Shown: positions 27,063 to 36,327, counted from the first letter of the stretch. The stretch: DNA of 64,000 bases from Phycicoccus sp. Root101 (GCF_001426245.1 NZ_LMCM01000005.1:248001-312000); one strand, 5' to 3'. Notes: generated by a model from the letters alone, not told the origin. Made by a program: numbers and translations.

Positions 27063-27530
27063 TCAGCGGGCCATCCCGGAGGAGCGGACGGTGCGCCACT
27101 CGATGCGGGGGCAGGTGTCCATGACCACGCCGAGGCCGGCCTCGCGGGCGCGCGCGGCCGCCGCCTCGTCGGCCACCCCGAGCTGCATCCAGATCGCGTC
27201 GATCTGGAGCCGGTCCTTCTGGGCGATGACCTCGTCGACGAGCGCCCCGACGTGCTCGGAGTTGACGAAGCAGTCGACGACCTTGATGTCCGTGCCGTCC
27301 GGGATGTCGGCCAGGGTGGCGTAGCCCTGCTCGCCGTGGACCGTCTCGGCTCGGGGGTGCACGGGGATGAGCCCCTTGCCGAGCTCGACCTTGAGCCACC
27401 GGGAGACCCCGAACGCCTCGCGGTCCTGGTTGTTCGACAGTCCGACGACCACCCAGATGCCGGGATCGACCAGCAGCTCGCGGACCAGCTCGGGGTCGTT
27501 CTGGTGCTTCAGGCTCATGAAGGCCAGCAT
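27063..27530 (-). CDS. CoA-binding domain protein (YccU-like)
   Basis: A 155-residue single-domain Rossmann protein of the CoA-binding family. Segments: VVGLSNNQDREAFGVSRWL, LIPVHPR, IKVVDCFVNSEHVGALVDE, IWMQLGV and DTCPRIEW with the conserved Cys. Function in bacteria is unknown; it may sense or bind acyl-CoA. The ATG was picked because GGGGGA lies 8 bases upstream; another ATG four codons later is possible. Convergent with the CWB2 gene. Confidence 0.82.
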   Translation of the reverse strand: MLAFMSLKHQNDPELVRELLVDPGIWVVVGLSNNQDREAFGVSRWLKVELGKGLIPVHPRAETVHGEQGYATLADIPDGTDIKVVDCFVNSEHVGALVDEVIAQKDRLQIDAIWMQLGVADEAAAARAREAGLGVVMDTCPRIEWRTVRSSGMAR

Positions 27531-27657
27531 CACACGTTCCCCCGGAGGCGCAAGGCTCCCGGCCGCCACGGTGCTGGCACTTCGCTCTCACCGGGCGGCC
27601 ACGGGAGCGGCTGTGGGGGCGGCCACGGGGCGTGCCGGCGCGTCGCCGGGGAAGCCC

Positions 27658-27663
27658 TAAGAT
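27658..27663 (+). promoter_or_regulatory. Promoter box of the uronic-acid operon
   Basis: TAAGAT about 31 bases before the GTG at 27695, leaving a leader of roughly 25 bases with GAAGGA; a leadered promoter for the six-gene operon. Confidence 0.4.
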
Positions 27664-27694
27664 CGTTCGCGGACCCCAACCGTGAAGGAACACC

Positions 27695-28999
27695 GTGAAG
27701 ATCACCGTAGTCGGCCTCGGCAAGATCGGCCTTCCCCTGGCCGTGCAGTTCGCCAAGTCCGGGCACGACGTCCTCGGCGCGGACGTCAGCCAGCCCGTCG
27801 TGGACCTCGTCAACGCAGGGACCGAGCCGTTCCCCGGTGAGGCGCACCTGGCGGAGTACCTCGCCGAGGTCGTGCCGGCCGGGCGCCTCGTGGCCACCAC
27901 CGACACCGCCGACGCCGTCTCCCAGAGCGACGCGGTCGTCGTGGTCGTGCCGCTGTTCGTCGACGCGGAGGCCCGTCCCGACTTCGGCTGGATGGACTCC
28001 GCCACCGACGACATCGCGCGCGGCCTCAAGCCCGGCACCCTGGTCATCTACGAGACCACCCTCCCCGTCGGGACCACGCGGACCCGCTGGAAGCCCCGCC
28101 TCGAGGAGGGCAGCGGCCTGACCGAGGGCAGCGACTTCCACCTCGTCTTCTCGCCCGAGCGCGTCCTCACCGGCCGCGTCTTCGAGGACCTGCGCAAGTA
28201 CCCCAAGCTCCTCGGCGGGCTCTCCGAGGCCGGGGCCGCCAAGGCCGTCGAGTTCTACGAGCAGGTGCTGCAGTTCGACGAGCGCCCCGACCTCGAGCGT
28301 GGCAACGGCGTCTGGGACCTCGGGACCGCCGAGGCGGCCGAGATGGCCAAGCTCGCCGAGACGACGTACCGCGACGTGAACATCGGGCTGGCCAACCAGT
28401 TCGGTGCGTTCGCCGCGAAGAACGGCATCGACGTCTTCCAGGTCATCGAGGCCAGCAACTCCCAGCCGTACAGCCACATCCACCGTCCCGGCATCGCCGT
28501 CGGCGGGCACTGCATCCCGGTCTACCCGCGGCTGTACCTGTGGAACGACCCCGACGCCACGGTCGTGCGTGCGGCGCGTGAGGCGAATGCCGCGATGCCC
28601 GCCTACACGGTCGGCCTGACCGTCGGCGCCGCCGGTGGCAGCCTCGCCGGCAAAAGAGTGGCCGTGCTCGGTGCGTCCTACCGCGGCGGCGTCAAGGAGA
28701 CGGCGTTCTCCGGCGTCTTCGGCACCGTCGACGCCCTGCGCGAGGCCGGCGCGGACGTCGTCGTCCACGACCCGATGTACACGGCCGAGGAGCTCGCGAA
28801 GTACGGCTGGGACGCCTACACGCTCGGTGACCCGGTCGAGGTCGTCGTCATCCAGGCCGACCACGCGGCATACCGCGAGCTGTCCGCCAAGGACTTCCCG
28901 GACGTGCAGGTCGTCGTCGACGGCCGGCGCATCCTCGACCCGGCCAGGTTCGAGGACGTCCGCTTCCTCGTCGTCGGCCAGGCCGAGAAGGTGGGCTGA
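27695..28999 (+). CDS. wbpA: UDP-sugar 6-dehydrogenase (WbpA/WecC type)
   Basis: NAD-dependent four-electron oxidation of C6 of a UDP-N-acetylhexosamine to the uronic acid; 434 residues. Rossmann start VVGLGKIGLPLAVQFAKSG, YETTLPVGTTR, FSPERVLTGR, middle helix AETTYRDVNIGLANQF, catalytic C273 in VGGHCIPVYPR and the C-terminal UDP-binding domain (GASYRGGVKET). First gene of an operon with acetyltransferase, aminotransferase and Gfo/Idh oxidoreductase, which points to the UDP-diacetamido-uronate pathway rather than plain UDP-glucose oxidation. GTG start with GAAGGA. Confidence 0.85.
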   Translation: MKITVVGLGKIGLPLAVQFAKSGHDVLGADVSQPVVDLVNAGTEPFPGEAHLAEYLAEVVPAGRLVATTDTADAVSQSDAVVVVVPLFVDAEARPDFGWMDSATDDIARGLKPGTLVIYETTLPVGTTRTRWKPRLEEGSGLTEGSDFHLVFSPERVLTGRVFEDLRKYPKLLGGLSEAGAAKAVEFYEQVLQFDERPDLERGNGVWDLGTAEAAEMAKLAETTYRDVNIGLANQFGAFAAKNGIDVFQVIEASNSQPYSHIHRPGIAVGGHCIPVYPRLYLWNDPDATVVRAAREANAAMPAYTVGLTVGAAGGSLAGKRVAVLGASYRGGVKETAFSGVFGTVDALREAGADVVVHDPMYTAEELAKYGWDAYTLGDPVEVVVIQADHAAYRELSAKDFPDVQVVVDGRRILDPARFEDVRFLVVGQAEKVG

Positions 29000-29001
29000 C
29001 C

Positions 29002-29601
29002 GTGGCGGTCCGGATCGTCGACTCGGCCGACGTCGCCGACGGCGCGACGATCGGTGACGGTTCGTCCATCTGGCACCTCGCGCAGGTCCGTGAGGGCGCT
29101 GTCCTCGGCGAGAACTGCGTCGTCGGGCGTGGGGCGTACGTCGGCACCGGGGTGCAGATGGGTGACAACTGCAAGCTGCAGAACTACGCCCTCGTCTACG
29201 AGCCCGCCGTCCTCGAGGACGGTGTGTTCGTGGGTCCGGCGGTCGTGTTCACCAACGACCACTTCCCCCGTGCCGTCAGTCCCGACGGCACCCTGAAGAC
29301 CGGCGACGACTGGGAGGCGGTCGGGGTCACCTGCCGCACCGGCGCGTCGATCGGCGCCCGCAGCGTCTGCGTGGCACCGGTGACGATCGGACGGTGGGCG
29401 CTCGTCGCCGCAGGCTCCGTCGTCACCAAGGACGTCCCCGACTTCGCCCTCGTGGCCGGGGTCCCGGCGAGGCGGATCCGCTGGGTCGGCAAGGCGGGCG
29501 TCCCCCTCGAGCAGAACGACTCCGGCACGTGGGTCTGCCCCCAGACCGGAGACCAGTACACCGAGCACGACAACACCCTGACGGAGGCCGTCGCACCATG
29601 A
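29002..29601 (+). CDS. wbpD: Left-handed beta-helix N-acetyltransferase (WbpD type)
   Basis: Acetyl-CoA-dependent acetylation of the 3-amino group of a UDP-amino-uronate; 199 residues. Hexapeptide repeats run from about residue 12 to 155 (VADGATIGDGSSIW, GENCVVGRGAYVGTGVQMGDNCKLQN, ASIGARSVCVAPVTIGRWALVAAGSVV). FTNDHFPRA and PARRIRWVGKAG match the WbpD/WlbB group. The extended C-terminus is TWVCPQTGDQY. Starts two bases after the wbpA stop and overlaps the aminotransferase start (ATGA). Confidence 0.85.
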   Translation: MAVRIVDSADVADGATIGDGSSIWHLAQVREGAVLGENCVVGRGAYVGTGVQMGDNCKLQNYALVYEPAVLEDGVFVGPAVVFTNDHFPRAVSPDGTLKTGDDWEAVGVTCRTGASIGARSVCVAPVTIGRWALVAAGSVVTKDVPDFALVAGVPARRIRWVGKAGVPLEQNDSGTWVCPQTGDQYTEHDNTLTEAVAP

Positions 29602-30692
29602 CCGAGTTCATCCCCCCTGCCAAGCCGCTCATCGGCGACGAGGAGCGCGAGGCGGTCGACCGCGTCCTGCGCAGCGGCATGCTCGCCCAGGGCCCGGAGG
29701 TGAAGGCCTTCGAGGAGGAGTTCTCCGCGCACTTCGGCCTCGGCCGCGCCTGCGTCGCCGTCAACTCCGGCACCTCGGGCCAGCACCTCGGCCTGCTCTC
29801 CTCCGGCGTGAAGGCGGGGGACGAGGTCATCGTCCCGTCCTTCACGTTCGCCGCGACGGCCAACTCCGTCGCGCTGACCGGTGCCACCCCGGTCTTCGCC
29901 GACATCTCGGCCGACGACTTCTGCCTCGACCCGGCGGCCGTCGAGGCGGCGATCACCGACAAGACCGTCGGGATCATGCCGGTCCACCTCTACGGCCACC
30001 CGGCCAAGATGGACCAGCTCATGGCCATCGCCGACAAGCACGGCCTGCAGGTCTACGAGGACGCGGCCCAGGCCCACGGCGCCTCGCTGAACGGGACCCC
30101 GGTCGGAGCCTTCGGCACGTTCGCGATGTTCTCGCTCTACCCCACGAAGAACATGACGTCCGGTGAGGGCGGCATGGTCTCGGTCGCGAACGACGAGGTC
30201 GAGCGCCTCATGCGGCTCTACCGCAACCAGGGCATGGAGAAGCAGTACCACAACGAGGTCGTCGGGTTTAACACCCGCATGACCGACATCCACGCCGCCA
30301 TCGGTCGCGTCCAGCTGACCAAGGTCGGTGCCTGGACCAAGCAGCGCCAGGAGAACGCGGCGTTCCTCACGGCCAACCTCGAGGGCGTCACCACGCCCCC
30401 GGTCGCGGACGGCGCGGTGCACGTCTACCACCAGTACACCGTCCGGGTCCCGCAGGACCGCGACGGCCTCGCCGCCGCCCTGCGCGAGGAGCACAACATC
30501 GGCTCGGGCATGTTCTACCCGGTGCCCAACCACCGCCTCGCCCCGTTCGTGGGTGACGGGACCGTCGACCTCCCGGAGACGGAGAAGGCCGCGGCCGAGT
30601 GCCTGTCGCTGCCGGTCCACCCGTCGCTGAGCCAGGACGACCTCGAGCGGATCGTCGCCGGCGTCAACGCCCTCGCCAAGGCCGGTGCCTGA
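29598..30692 (+). CDS. wbpE: PLP-dependent sugar aminotransferase (DegT/WbpE type)
   Basis: Transfers the amino group of glutamate to the 3-keto UDP-sugar; 364 residues. DegT/DnrJ/EryC1 fold: NSGTSGQHLGL for cofactor phosphate, SFTFAATANS, VHLYGHPAKMD, D155 in EDAAQAHGA and the Schiff-base Lys K184 in YPTKNMTSGEGG. GFNTRMTDIHAAIGRVQL is typical of 3-aminotransferases acting on UDP-hexuronates. Overlaps both neighbours by a few bases, so it is translationally coupled. Confidence 0.88.
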   Translation: MTEFIPPAKPLIGDEEREAVDRVLRSGMLAQGPEVKAFEEEFSAHFGLGRACVAVNSGTSGQHLGLLSSGVKAGDEVIVPSFTFAATANSVALTGATPVFADISADDFCLDPAAVEAAITDKTVGIMPVHLYGHPAKMDQLMAIADKHGLQVYEDAAQAHGASLNGTPVGAFGTFAMFSLYPTKNMTSGEGGMVSVANDEVERLMRLYRNQGMEKQYHNEVVGFNTRMTDIHAAIGRVQLTKVGAWTKQRQENAAFLTANLEGVTTPPVADGAVHVYHQYTVRVPQDRDGLAAALREEHNIGSGMFYPVPNHRLAPFVGDGTVDLPETEKAAAECLSLPVHPSLSQDDLERIVAGVNALAKAGA

Positions 30693-31699
30693 TGGCGAAC
30701 CTGCGCGCCGGCCTCATCGGCCTGGGCATGATGGGCCGCCACCACGCCCGGGTCCTGGGCTCCCTGCCGGGCGTCGACCTCGTCGCCGTGGCCGACCCGG
30801 GTGGTGACGCCCACGGCGTCGCCGGCAACCGCCCGCTCGAGGACTCGATCGAGGGCCTGATCGCGCACGGCCTCGACTACTGCATGGTCGCCGTCCCGAC
30901 GATCTACCACGAGCCGGTCGGCCTGGCCCTGGCGGCTGCCGGGGTGCACGCGATCATCGAGAAGCCGCTGGCGCAGGACACCCCGTCCGCCGTCCGCCTG
31001 GCCAAGGCGTTCAAGGACGCCGGTCTCGTCGGCGCCGTCGGCCACATCGAGCGCTACAACCCGGCACTCCAGAGCGCGCGGGCGCGCCTCGAGGCCGGCG
31101 AGCTCGGCGACGTCTACCAGGTCACCACCCGCCGGCAGGGCCCGTTCCCGGCCCGCATCGCCGACGTGGGCGTGGTCAAGGACCTCGGCACCCACGACAT
31201 CGACCTGACGGCCTGGGTCACCCAGCAGACGTACACGTCGGTGTCGGCGCGCACGGCATACAAGTCCGGTCGCGAGCACGAGGACCTCGTCGCCATCGTC
31301 GGCCAGCTCAGCGGGGGCACGGTCACGAGCCACCTGGTGAACTGGCTGTCGCCGCTCAAGGAGCGTGTCACGATCATCACCGGTGAGCGCGGGACGTTCG
31401 TCGCCGACACCCTCACGGCCGACCTCACCTTCCACGCGAACGGCGAGATCGCGACCACGTGGGACGCGATCTCCAAGTTCCGTGGGGTCTCCGAGGGGGA
31501 TGTCGTCCGGTACGCCATCGCCAAGCCGGAGCCGCTGCGGGTCGAGCACGAGAACTTCCGCGACGCGGTGCTCGGCAAGGACGCGGACATCGTCACCATG
31601 GAGCAGGGGTTGACCACCGTCCGCGTGGCCGAGGCCTGCATCGAGTCGGCGAAGACCAGCCGGACCATCGACCTGACCGACGCCGTCCCGGCCCTCTAG
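30692..31699 (+). CDS. wbpB: Gfo/Idh-type sugar 3-dehydrogenase (WbpB type)
   Basis: NAD(P)-dependent oxidoreductase predicted to oxidise C3 of the UDP-N-acetyl-uronate before transamination; 335 residues. Rossmann motif GLIGLGMMGRHHARVL, EKPLAQ with the conserved Lys (EKP), GHIERYNPA, and KDLGTHDIDL with the catalytic His/Asp helix. The start shares bases with the aminotransferase stop (TGATG). In the WbpB/WbpE pair the enzyme recycles its NADH through 2-oxoglutarate; that detail is from the characterised family and is not visible here. Confidence 0.85.
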   Translation: MANLRAGLIGLGMMGRHHARVLGSLPGVDLVAVADPGGDAHGVAGNRPLEDSIEGLIAHGLDYCMVAVPTIYHEPVGLALAAAGVHAIIEKPLAQDTPSAVRLAKAFKDAGLVGAVGHIERYNPALQSARARLEAGELGDVYQVTTRRQGPFPARIADVGVVKDLGTHDIDLTAWVTQQTYTSVSARTAYKSGREHEDLVAIVGQLSGGTVTSHLVNWLSPLKERVTIITGERGTFVADTLTADLTFHANGEIATTWDAISKFRGVSEGDVVRYAIAKPEPLRVEHENFRDAVLGKDADIVTMEQGLTTVRVAEACIESAKTSRTIDLTDAVPAL

Positions 31700-31705
31700 G
31701 ACGAC

Positions 31706-32386
31706 GTGACCACGGCCCTGCGGCGCGCGGTGAGTCGTCTCGCCCGCACCCCGGTGCTCGAGCCGGCCGCCCTGTGGCTGCGCCGGCGCACCTTCCCGGG
31801 CACCGCTGCCTACTGGGAGCGGCGGTATGCCGCGGGCGGCACCTCGGGGGCCGGTTCGTCCGGCCCCCGGGCCGCGTGGAAGGCCGAGGTCGTCAACGGC
31901 TGGGTGCGCGAGCTGGGGGCCACCTCGGTCGTCGACCTCGGGTGCGGTGACGGGCAGCAGCTCGCGCTCGCGGAGTACCCGCGCTACCTCGGCATCGACG
32001 CGTCCGCCACTGCGGTGCGGCTCTGCATGGAGCGCTTCGCCGGTGACCGCGACAAGAGCTTCCTGCACCTGCCGCCGGGGGAGTTCAGCGACCCGGCCGG
32101 CTGGCTGCGCGGAGACCTGGCGCTGTCGATGGAGGTCCTGTTCCACCTCGTGGAGCAGGAGGTCTTCGAGGACTACCTGCGGACGTTGTTCGCCAGCGCG
32201 GAACGCTGGGTGGTCATCTGCGGCATCGACCGGACCGGCGTCCGGAAGGCCGCGACGGAGCAGCACCGTTCGTTCTCCGAGTGGATCGCCGTGCACGAGC
32301 CCGGCTGGCGGCTCCGCGACCGCCGTGACCCCCCGGAGGGGGTCGACCTGATGTCCTCGCTGTACTGCTACGAAAGGGTGTCATGA
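31706..32386 (+). CDS. SAM-dependent methyltransferase
   Basis: Class I methyltransferase, 226 residues. The SAM motif VVDLGCGDGQQL (about 75-86) and acidic GIDASATAV are clear; the later region SMEVLFHLVEQEVFEDYLRTLF fits motif IV-VI of small-molecule or glycan methyltransferases. N-terminal 30 residues are Arg rich. In this operon a sugar O-methyltransferase or chain-capping role is likely, but no catalytic residue proves it. GTG start 7 bases after the preceding stop. Confidence 0.75.
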   Translation: MTTALRRAVSRLARTPVLEPAALWLRRRTFPGTAAYWERRYAAGGTSGAGSSGPRAAWKAEVVNGWVRELGATSVVDLGCGDGQQLALAEYPRYLGIDASATAVRLCMERFAGDRDKSFLHLPPGEFSDPAGWLRGDLALSMEVLFHLVEQEVFEDYLRTLFASAERWVVICGIDRTGVRKAATEQHRSFSEWIAVHEPGWRLRDRRDPPEGVDLMSSLYCYERVS

Positions 32387-32429
32387 CCCCCGTCCGCCGC
32401 CTGCCCCTCCGCGTGGTCGGGGCCCGCCG

Positions 32430-33608
32430 GTGACCCGTCCGGTCCGCGTCGCGTCGCGCTTGTTCTCGCCGGAGGTGGCCGCTGCGGCGTTCCGGCTGCG
32501 CGTGCTGTCCGACGCCTTCGACTCCCTGGGCCACCCCGTCGAGGTGCTCACGACCACCCCGCCCGGGGGCCTCGTCCCCGACGACGGTCCGCTGCGGGTG
32601 AGCCGGTGGCCGGCGCTGCGCGACGAGCAGGGCAACATCCGGGGCTACCTGCACTACCTGTCGTTCGACCTGCCGCTGGCGATCCGGTTGCTGGTGCGAC
32701 GCCGCCCGGCGCTGCTCGTCTGCGAACCGCCACCCACCACCGGCCTGGTCGTGCGCGTGGCGGCCGCGATCCAGCGGGTGCCCTACGCCTACTACGCCGG
32801 CGACGTCTGGTCGGACGGCGCCGCGTCGATGGGCGCCCCCGCTGCGATCGTCAAGGTGCTCCGGGCGGTCGAGTCCTGGGTCATGCGTGGGGCGAGCAGC
32901 GTGCTGTGCATCAGCGACGGCGTCGCCGAACGCGTCGCGCACCTCGGCGTCGAGGACTCCCGGATCGTCGTGGTGGGCAACGGAGTCGACACCGACGTCT
33001 TCACCCCCGAGGGGCCGGCACCCGAGGCCCTGGCCGAGGGGGGTGCCGGGCCGCTGTTCGTCTACACCGGCACGATGTCGGAGTGGCAGGGAGCCGAGGT
33101 GCTCGTGCGGGCCCTCGTAGCCTTCCGTGCCGCCGAGCCCACGGCACGACTGGTCTTCCTCGGACAGGGCAGTGACGTGCCCCACCTGCGCCGGCTCTCG
33201 GACCAGCTCGCCCCGGGTGCCGTGGACTTCCGTGGCGTCGTGCCCCCGGCTCAGGCGGCGGCCTGGTTGCGCTCCGCGACGGCCGCGCTGGTGTCGATCA
33301 AGCCCGGCCAGGGCTACGACTTCGCCAAGCCCACCAAGGTGTATGCCGCGACGGCCTGCGGCACGCCCGTGATCTTCGCCGGCGCCGGCGCCGGCCACGA
33401 GCTCGTGCAGTCCCAGCGGCTCGGCTGGGCACCCGGGTACGACGCCGACGGGGTCGCGCGCGCGATGTCGAGCGCGTGGGCCCTCACCGAGGAGGAGCGG
33501 GCCCGCACCAGCGAGCACGTCGTCGCCTGGACGCACGGCCACGCCTCGCTGAGGACGATGGGTCGCCAGGCAGCTGAGGCCGCGTTGCGCGGCGCTGGCC
33601 TGTCCTGA
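32430..33608 (+). CDS. GT4-like glycosyltransferase
   Basis: GT-B fold glycosyltransferase, 392 residues. N-terminal acceptor domain (FRLRVLSDAFDSLGHPVEVLTT), a hydrophobic stretch around 75-120 possibly for membrane association, VVVGNGVDTDVFTPEG linker and C-terminal donor domain (VYTGTMSEWQGAEVLVRAL, FLGQGSD, KVYAATACGTPVIFAG). Last gene of the plus-strand uronic-acid operon, probably adding one sugar to the lipid-linked repeat unit. Starts at GTG after a 43-base gap, with no strong Shine-Dalgarno site. Confidence 0.85.
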   Translation: MTRPVRVASRLFSPEVAAAAFRLRVLSDAFDSLGHPVEVLTTTPPGGLVPDDGPLRVSRWPALRDEQGNIRGYLHYLSFDLPLAIRLLVRRRPALLVCEPPPTTGLVVRVAAAIQRVPYAYYAGDVWSDGAASMGAPAAIVKVLRAVESWVMRGASSVLCISDGVAERVAHLGVEDSRIVVVGNGVDTDVFTPEGPAPEALAEGGAGPLFVYTGTMSEWQGAEVLVRALVAFRAAEPTARLVFLGQGSDVPHLRRLSDQLAPGAVDFRGVVPPAQAAAWLRSATAALVSIKPGQGYDFAKPTKVYAATACGTPVIFAGAGAGHELVQSQRLGWAPGYDADGVARAMSSAWALTEEERARTSEHVVAWTHGHASLRTMGRQAAEAALRGAGLS

Positions 33609-33645
33609 CGAGCTCAGCCCGCGCGGTGCGGGAGCCGAACCCGGG

Positions 33646-34713
33646 TCAGCGGCGCTGGGCGGTGTGGATCGCCTCGACCACGCGGGTGGCGGCGTCGCCG
33701 TCGCCGTAGGGGGTCTCGTCGGTGGCGGCCGGGGTCGGGCGCTGGACGAGGTCCCTGAGGTCGTTCGGGTCCTGGACGAGCACGTTCCAGCCGAGGTCGA
33801 CCGTCTCGGTCCACTCGGTCTCGGTGCGCACCGTGGTGCACGGCACGCGCAGGATGAAGGCCTCCTTCTGGAGCCCGCCGGAGTCGGTGATGACGCCGGC
33901 GCTGGTCATGACGTTGCGCACCAGTGCGGGGTAGGGGATCGGGTCGGCCACGGTGACCGAGCCGCGGTCGAGGTCGATGCCGAAGTCGGCGGCGCGCTGG
34001 CGCAGCCGGGGGTGCGCGAACAGCAGGACCGGCGCCTGCACGCCGGCGAGCCCGTCGATGATCGTCCGCAGGCGGTCCGCGTCGTCGGTGTTCTCGGCCC
34101 GGTGCAGGGTGGTGACGTAGTAGGGCTGCTCGGGGTCGACGCCCGCGGGCAGCTCGGCCGGCCGGTCGGCGACGGCGTCGCGCACCCGCAGGAGCACGTC
34201 GGTCATCACGTCGCCCACCATGACGCTGGAGCCGGCCAGTCCCTCGGTGCGCAGGTGGCCCATCGCCACCTCGGTCGGTGCCAGGCACAGGTCGGCGGCG
34301 TGGTCGGTGAGGACGCGGTTGTGCTCCTCGGGCATGCGGCGGTTGAACGACCGCAGGCCGGCCTCGAGGTGGGCCAGCGGGATCCCCATCTTCACCGCGC
34401 TGAGCGTGCCGGCGAGGGTGGAGTTGGTGTCACCGTAGACGAGCACCCAGTCGGGGCGGGTCTCCTCGAGCACCTCGTCCATCGCGGCGAGCATGGCCCC
34501 GGTCTGGCGTCCGTGCGAGCCGGAGCCGACCGCGAGGTGGCGGTCCGGTGCGGGGATGCCGAGGTCGCGGAAGAACACGTCGGACATGTTGATGTCGTAG
34601 TGCTGGCCGGTGTGCACGATCACGTGCTCGTCGCCCCGGGCCGCCATGGCGGTCGCGACGGGGGCGAGCTTGACGAACTGGGGCCGGGCGCCGACCACGC
34701 TGAGGATCTTCAC
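33646..34713 (-). CDS. wecB: UDP-N-acetylglucosamine 2-epimerase family (WecB/WbpI)
   Basis: Non-hydrolysing C2 epimerase that converts a UDP-gluco sugar to the manno form; 355 residues. Signatures: SVVGARPQFVKLAP, HTGQHYD, VYGDTNSTLAG, HLEAGLRSFNRRMPEEHNR with catalytic acids and His, and TDSGGLQKEAF. With WbpA, B, D and E next door it is probably WbpI-like (UDP-GlcNAc3NAcA to UDP-ManNAc3NAcA); as WecB it would make UDP-ManNAc. It is on the opposite strand from the operon, with its own TAGAGT box 8 bases before the GTG. Confidence 0.9.
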   Translation of the reverse strand: MKILSVVGARPQFVKLAPVATAMAARGDEHVIVHTGQHYDINMSDVFFRDLGIPAPDRHLAVGSGSHGRQTGAMLAAMDEVLEETRPDWVLVYGDTNSTLAGTLSAVKMGIPLAHLEAGLRSFNRRMPEEHNRVLTDHAADLCLAPTEVAMGHLRTEGLAGSSVMVGDVMTDVLLRVRDAVADRPAELPAGVDPEQPYYVTTLHRAENTDDADRLRTIIDGLAGVQAPVLLFAHPRLRQRAADFGIDLDRGSVTVADPIPYPALVRNVMTSAGVITDSGGLQKEAFILRVPCTTVRTETEWTETVDLGWNVLVQDPNDLRDLVQRPTPAATDETPYGDGDAATRVVEAIHTAQRR

Positions 34714-34721
34714 GGCCGGTC

Positions 34722-34727
34722 ACTCTA
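34722..34727 (-). promoter_or_regulatory. Leaderless -10 box of the epimerase
   Basis: TAGAGT on the minus strand, 8 bases before the GTG at 34713. Confidence 0.4.
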
Positions 34728-34818
34728 GCGGCCCGCGATCCCGGGTCCGTGGGCGACCGATCCCGCCGGGACCTGGCCTGGACCTGGCCGGGGCACCGGA
34801 GGCAGGGGGTCGCTCTGC

Positions 34819-36321
34819 TCAGCGGAACCCGGGCAGCCGGTCCTTGACGGCGGCGGGCAGCGGCAGCAGCCGCAGGTCCTTGCGCGACAGCGTCCACCAC
34901 GCCAGGCAGAACGCCGCGGCCACGACCGGCTCGAGGTAGACGGGCAGCTCGAGGGTGCGCTCGGCCACGAGCAGGCCCACGATCGTCACCGCCCCGGTCA
35001 GGCCACGCGCCGCCAACCCGAGCCACGCGTGCCGTCCCTTGCGCCACTCGGCGAGCAACGGCACGCTCGCCGACACCGCGGAGCCGAGGAGGAACCCGAC
35101 CGCCACGCCGTCGACCCCCATGCCGGGGGTGAGCAGCCACCACGACAGGCCGCCGACGCACAACCCGGCGAAGGCGGCGCCACTGGTCAGCTGCATCGCC
35201 CGGCGGGAGCGGGTGGCGAGGGCGTTGATGCTGGCGACGGCGACGTTGGTCAGCATGAGGGCGAACACGAGGACGGGGAGGATCAGCGACTCGGGGTCGA
35301 AGTTCTTGCCCCACAGGACGGTCATGACCAGCCGCGAGCACAGGATCAGCGAGCCGAACATCGTCACCATGACGAGGACGAGGACCCTCGTCGCCTGGTT
35401 GGTCTGGGCCTTGAAGTTCACCAGGTCCCCGCGGCCCCAGGCCTCGGCGAGCGACGGGAAGAGCACGAGGCTGAGCGACGCGGCGAGCATGGACGCGGGG
35501 GTCGCGGTGGCCATCGCCGCGGCGAACTGGCCGGCACCGGCCTGGTCGAGACCCTTGGCCACGACCATGGCGAGCTGGAGGAAGCCTGCGCTCGCGAGCG
35601 TCCCGGCGACGCCGACCAGGACGACCTGGTCCATCTCGCGCTTGAGCGCGGGCTCGAGCCGGGCCGTGCGGTCCACGCCCCGCGGCCACCCCGAGAGCGT
35701 GTACACGCCATACGAGAGGGAGAGGGCGAGCAGCAGCGCGGGGCCGCGCACCCCGGCGAGCAGGAAGGCCGCCAGGGCCACGAGCCCGGAGCCGGCGCTG
35801 AGCAGGTCCCACGTCGTGGCGCGGGCGACCTGCCCCGTGCCGAACTGGACCCCGCGGATGAAGCTGTAGCCGGAGTAGGAGGCGGTGAACACCGCCACCC
35901 ACAGGCCGTCGATCCAGCGGCCGTCGTCGTAGTAGACCCAGAACGGGGCCGCGACCCCGGCCAGCAGCAGGCTGGACTGCAGGGCACGGCGACGGAAGTG
36001 GGTGGCGACCGCGTGCAGCTCCTCGAGGTTGCCGGAGCCGCGGGCCCGGGCGAGGTACTTGGACGCGACGCTGCCCGTCGTCGTGGGCCACATCAGGGTC
36101 AGCAGCGAGGCGGTGGAGATCGCGGCCTGCACGGTGCCGAGGACGAGCTTGCCGGCGATGCGCCCGATGAGCCAGCTGGTCGCGAACCGCAGCACCCCCT
36201 GGGCGAGGAGGCCGACCGTGCTCAGCGCCCCGCGCTGGGCGAGGCTGTGGGCGGTCGGGGTGTCGAGCCGGAGGGGGCGGAGGTTCTCCACGATGGAGGT
36301 GCCCAGGGCCCGTGTTCTCAC
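34819..36321 (-). CDS. Polysaccharide flippase (Wzx/MurJ superfamily)
   Basis: Integral membrane transporter of the MOP flippase group, 500 residues with about 12-14 helices. The first helices (LAQRGALSTVGLLAQGVLRFATSW) and repeated FPSLAEAWGRGD / GKNFDPESLILPVLVFALML segments are typical of Wzx. It would move the lipid-linked repeat made by the neighbouring glycosyltransferases to the outer face. Arg-rich N-terminus and C-terminus face the cytosol. GTG start 6 bases from TAGGGT. No Wzy polymerase is evident in the window. Confidence 0.85.
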   Translation of the reverse strand: MRTRALGTSIVENLRPLRLDTPTAHSLAQRGALSTVGLLAQGVLRFATSWLIGRIAGKLVLGTVQAAISTASLLTLMWPTTTGSVASKYLARARGSGNLEELHAVATHFRRRALQSSLLLAGVAAPFWVYYDDGRWIDGLWVAVFTASYSGYSFIRGVQFGTGQVARATTWDLLSAGSGLVALAAFLLAGVRGPALLLALSLSYGVYTLSGWPRGVDRTARLEPALKREMDQVVLVGVAGTLASAGFLQLAMVVAKGLDQAGAGQFAAAMATATPASMLAASLSLVLFPSLAEAWGRGDLVNFKAQTNQATRVLVLVMVTMFGSLILCSRLVMTVLWGKNFDPESLILPVLVFALMLTNVAVASINALATRSRRAMQLTSGAAFAGLCVGGLSWWLLTPGMGVDGVAVGFLLGSAVSASVPLLAEWRKGRHAWLGLAARGLTGAVTIVGLLVAERTLELPVYLEPVVAAAFCLAWWTLSRKDLRLLPLPAAVKDRLPGFR

Positions 36322-36327
36322 GCGACG

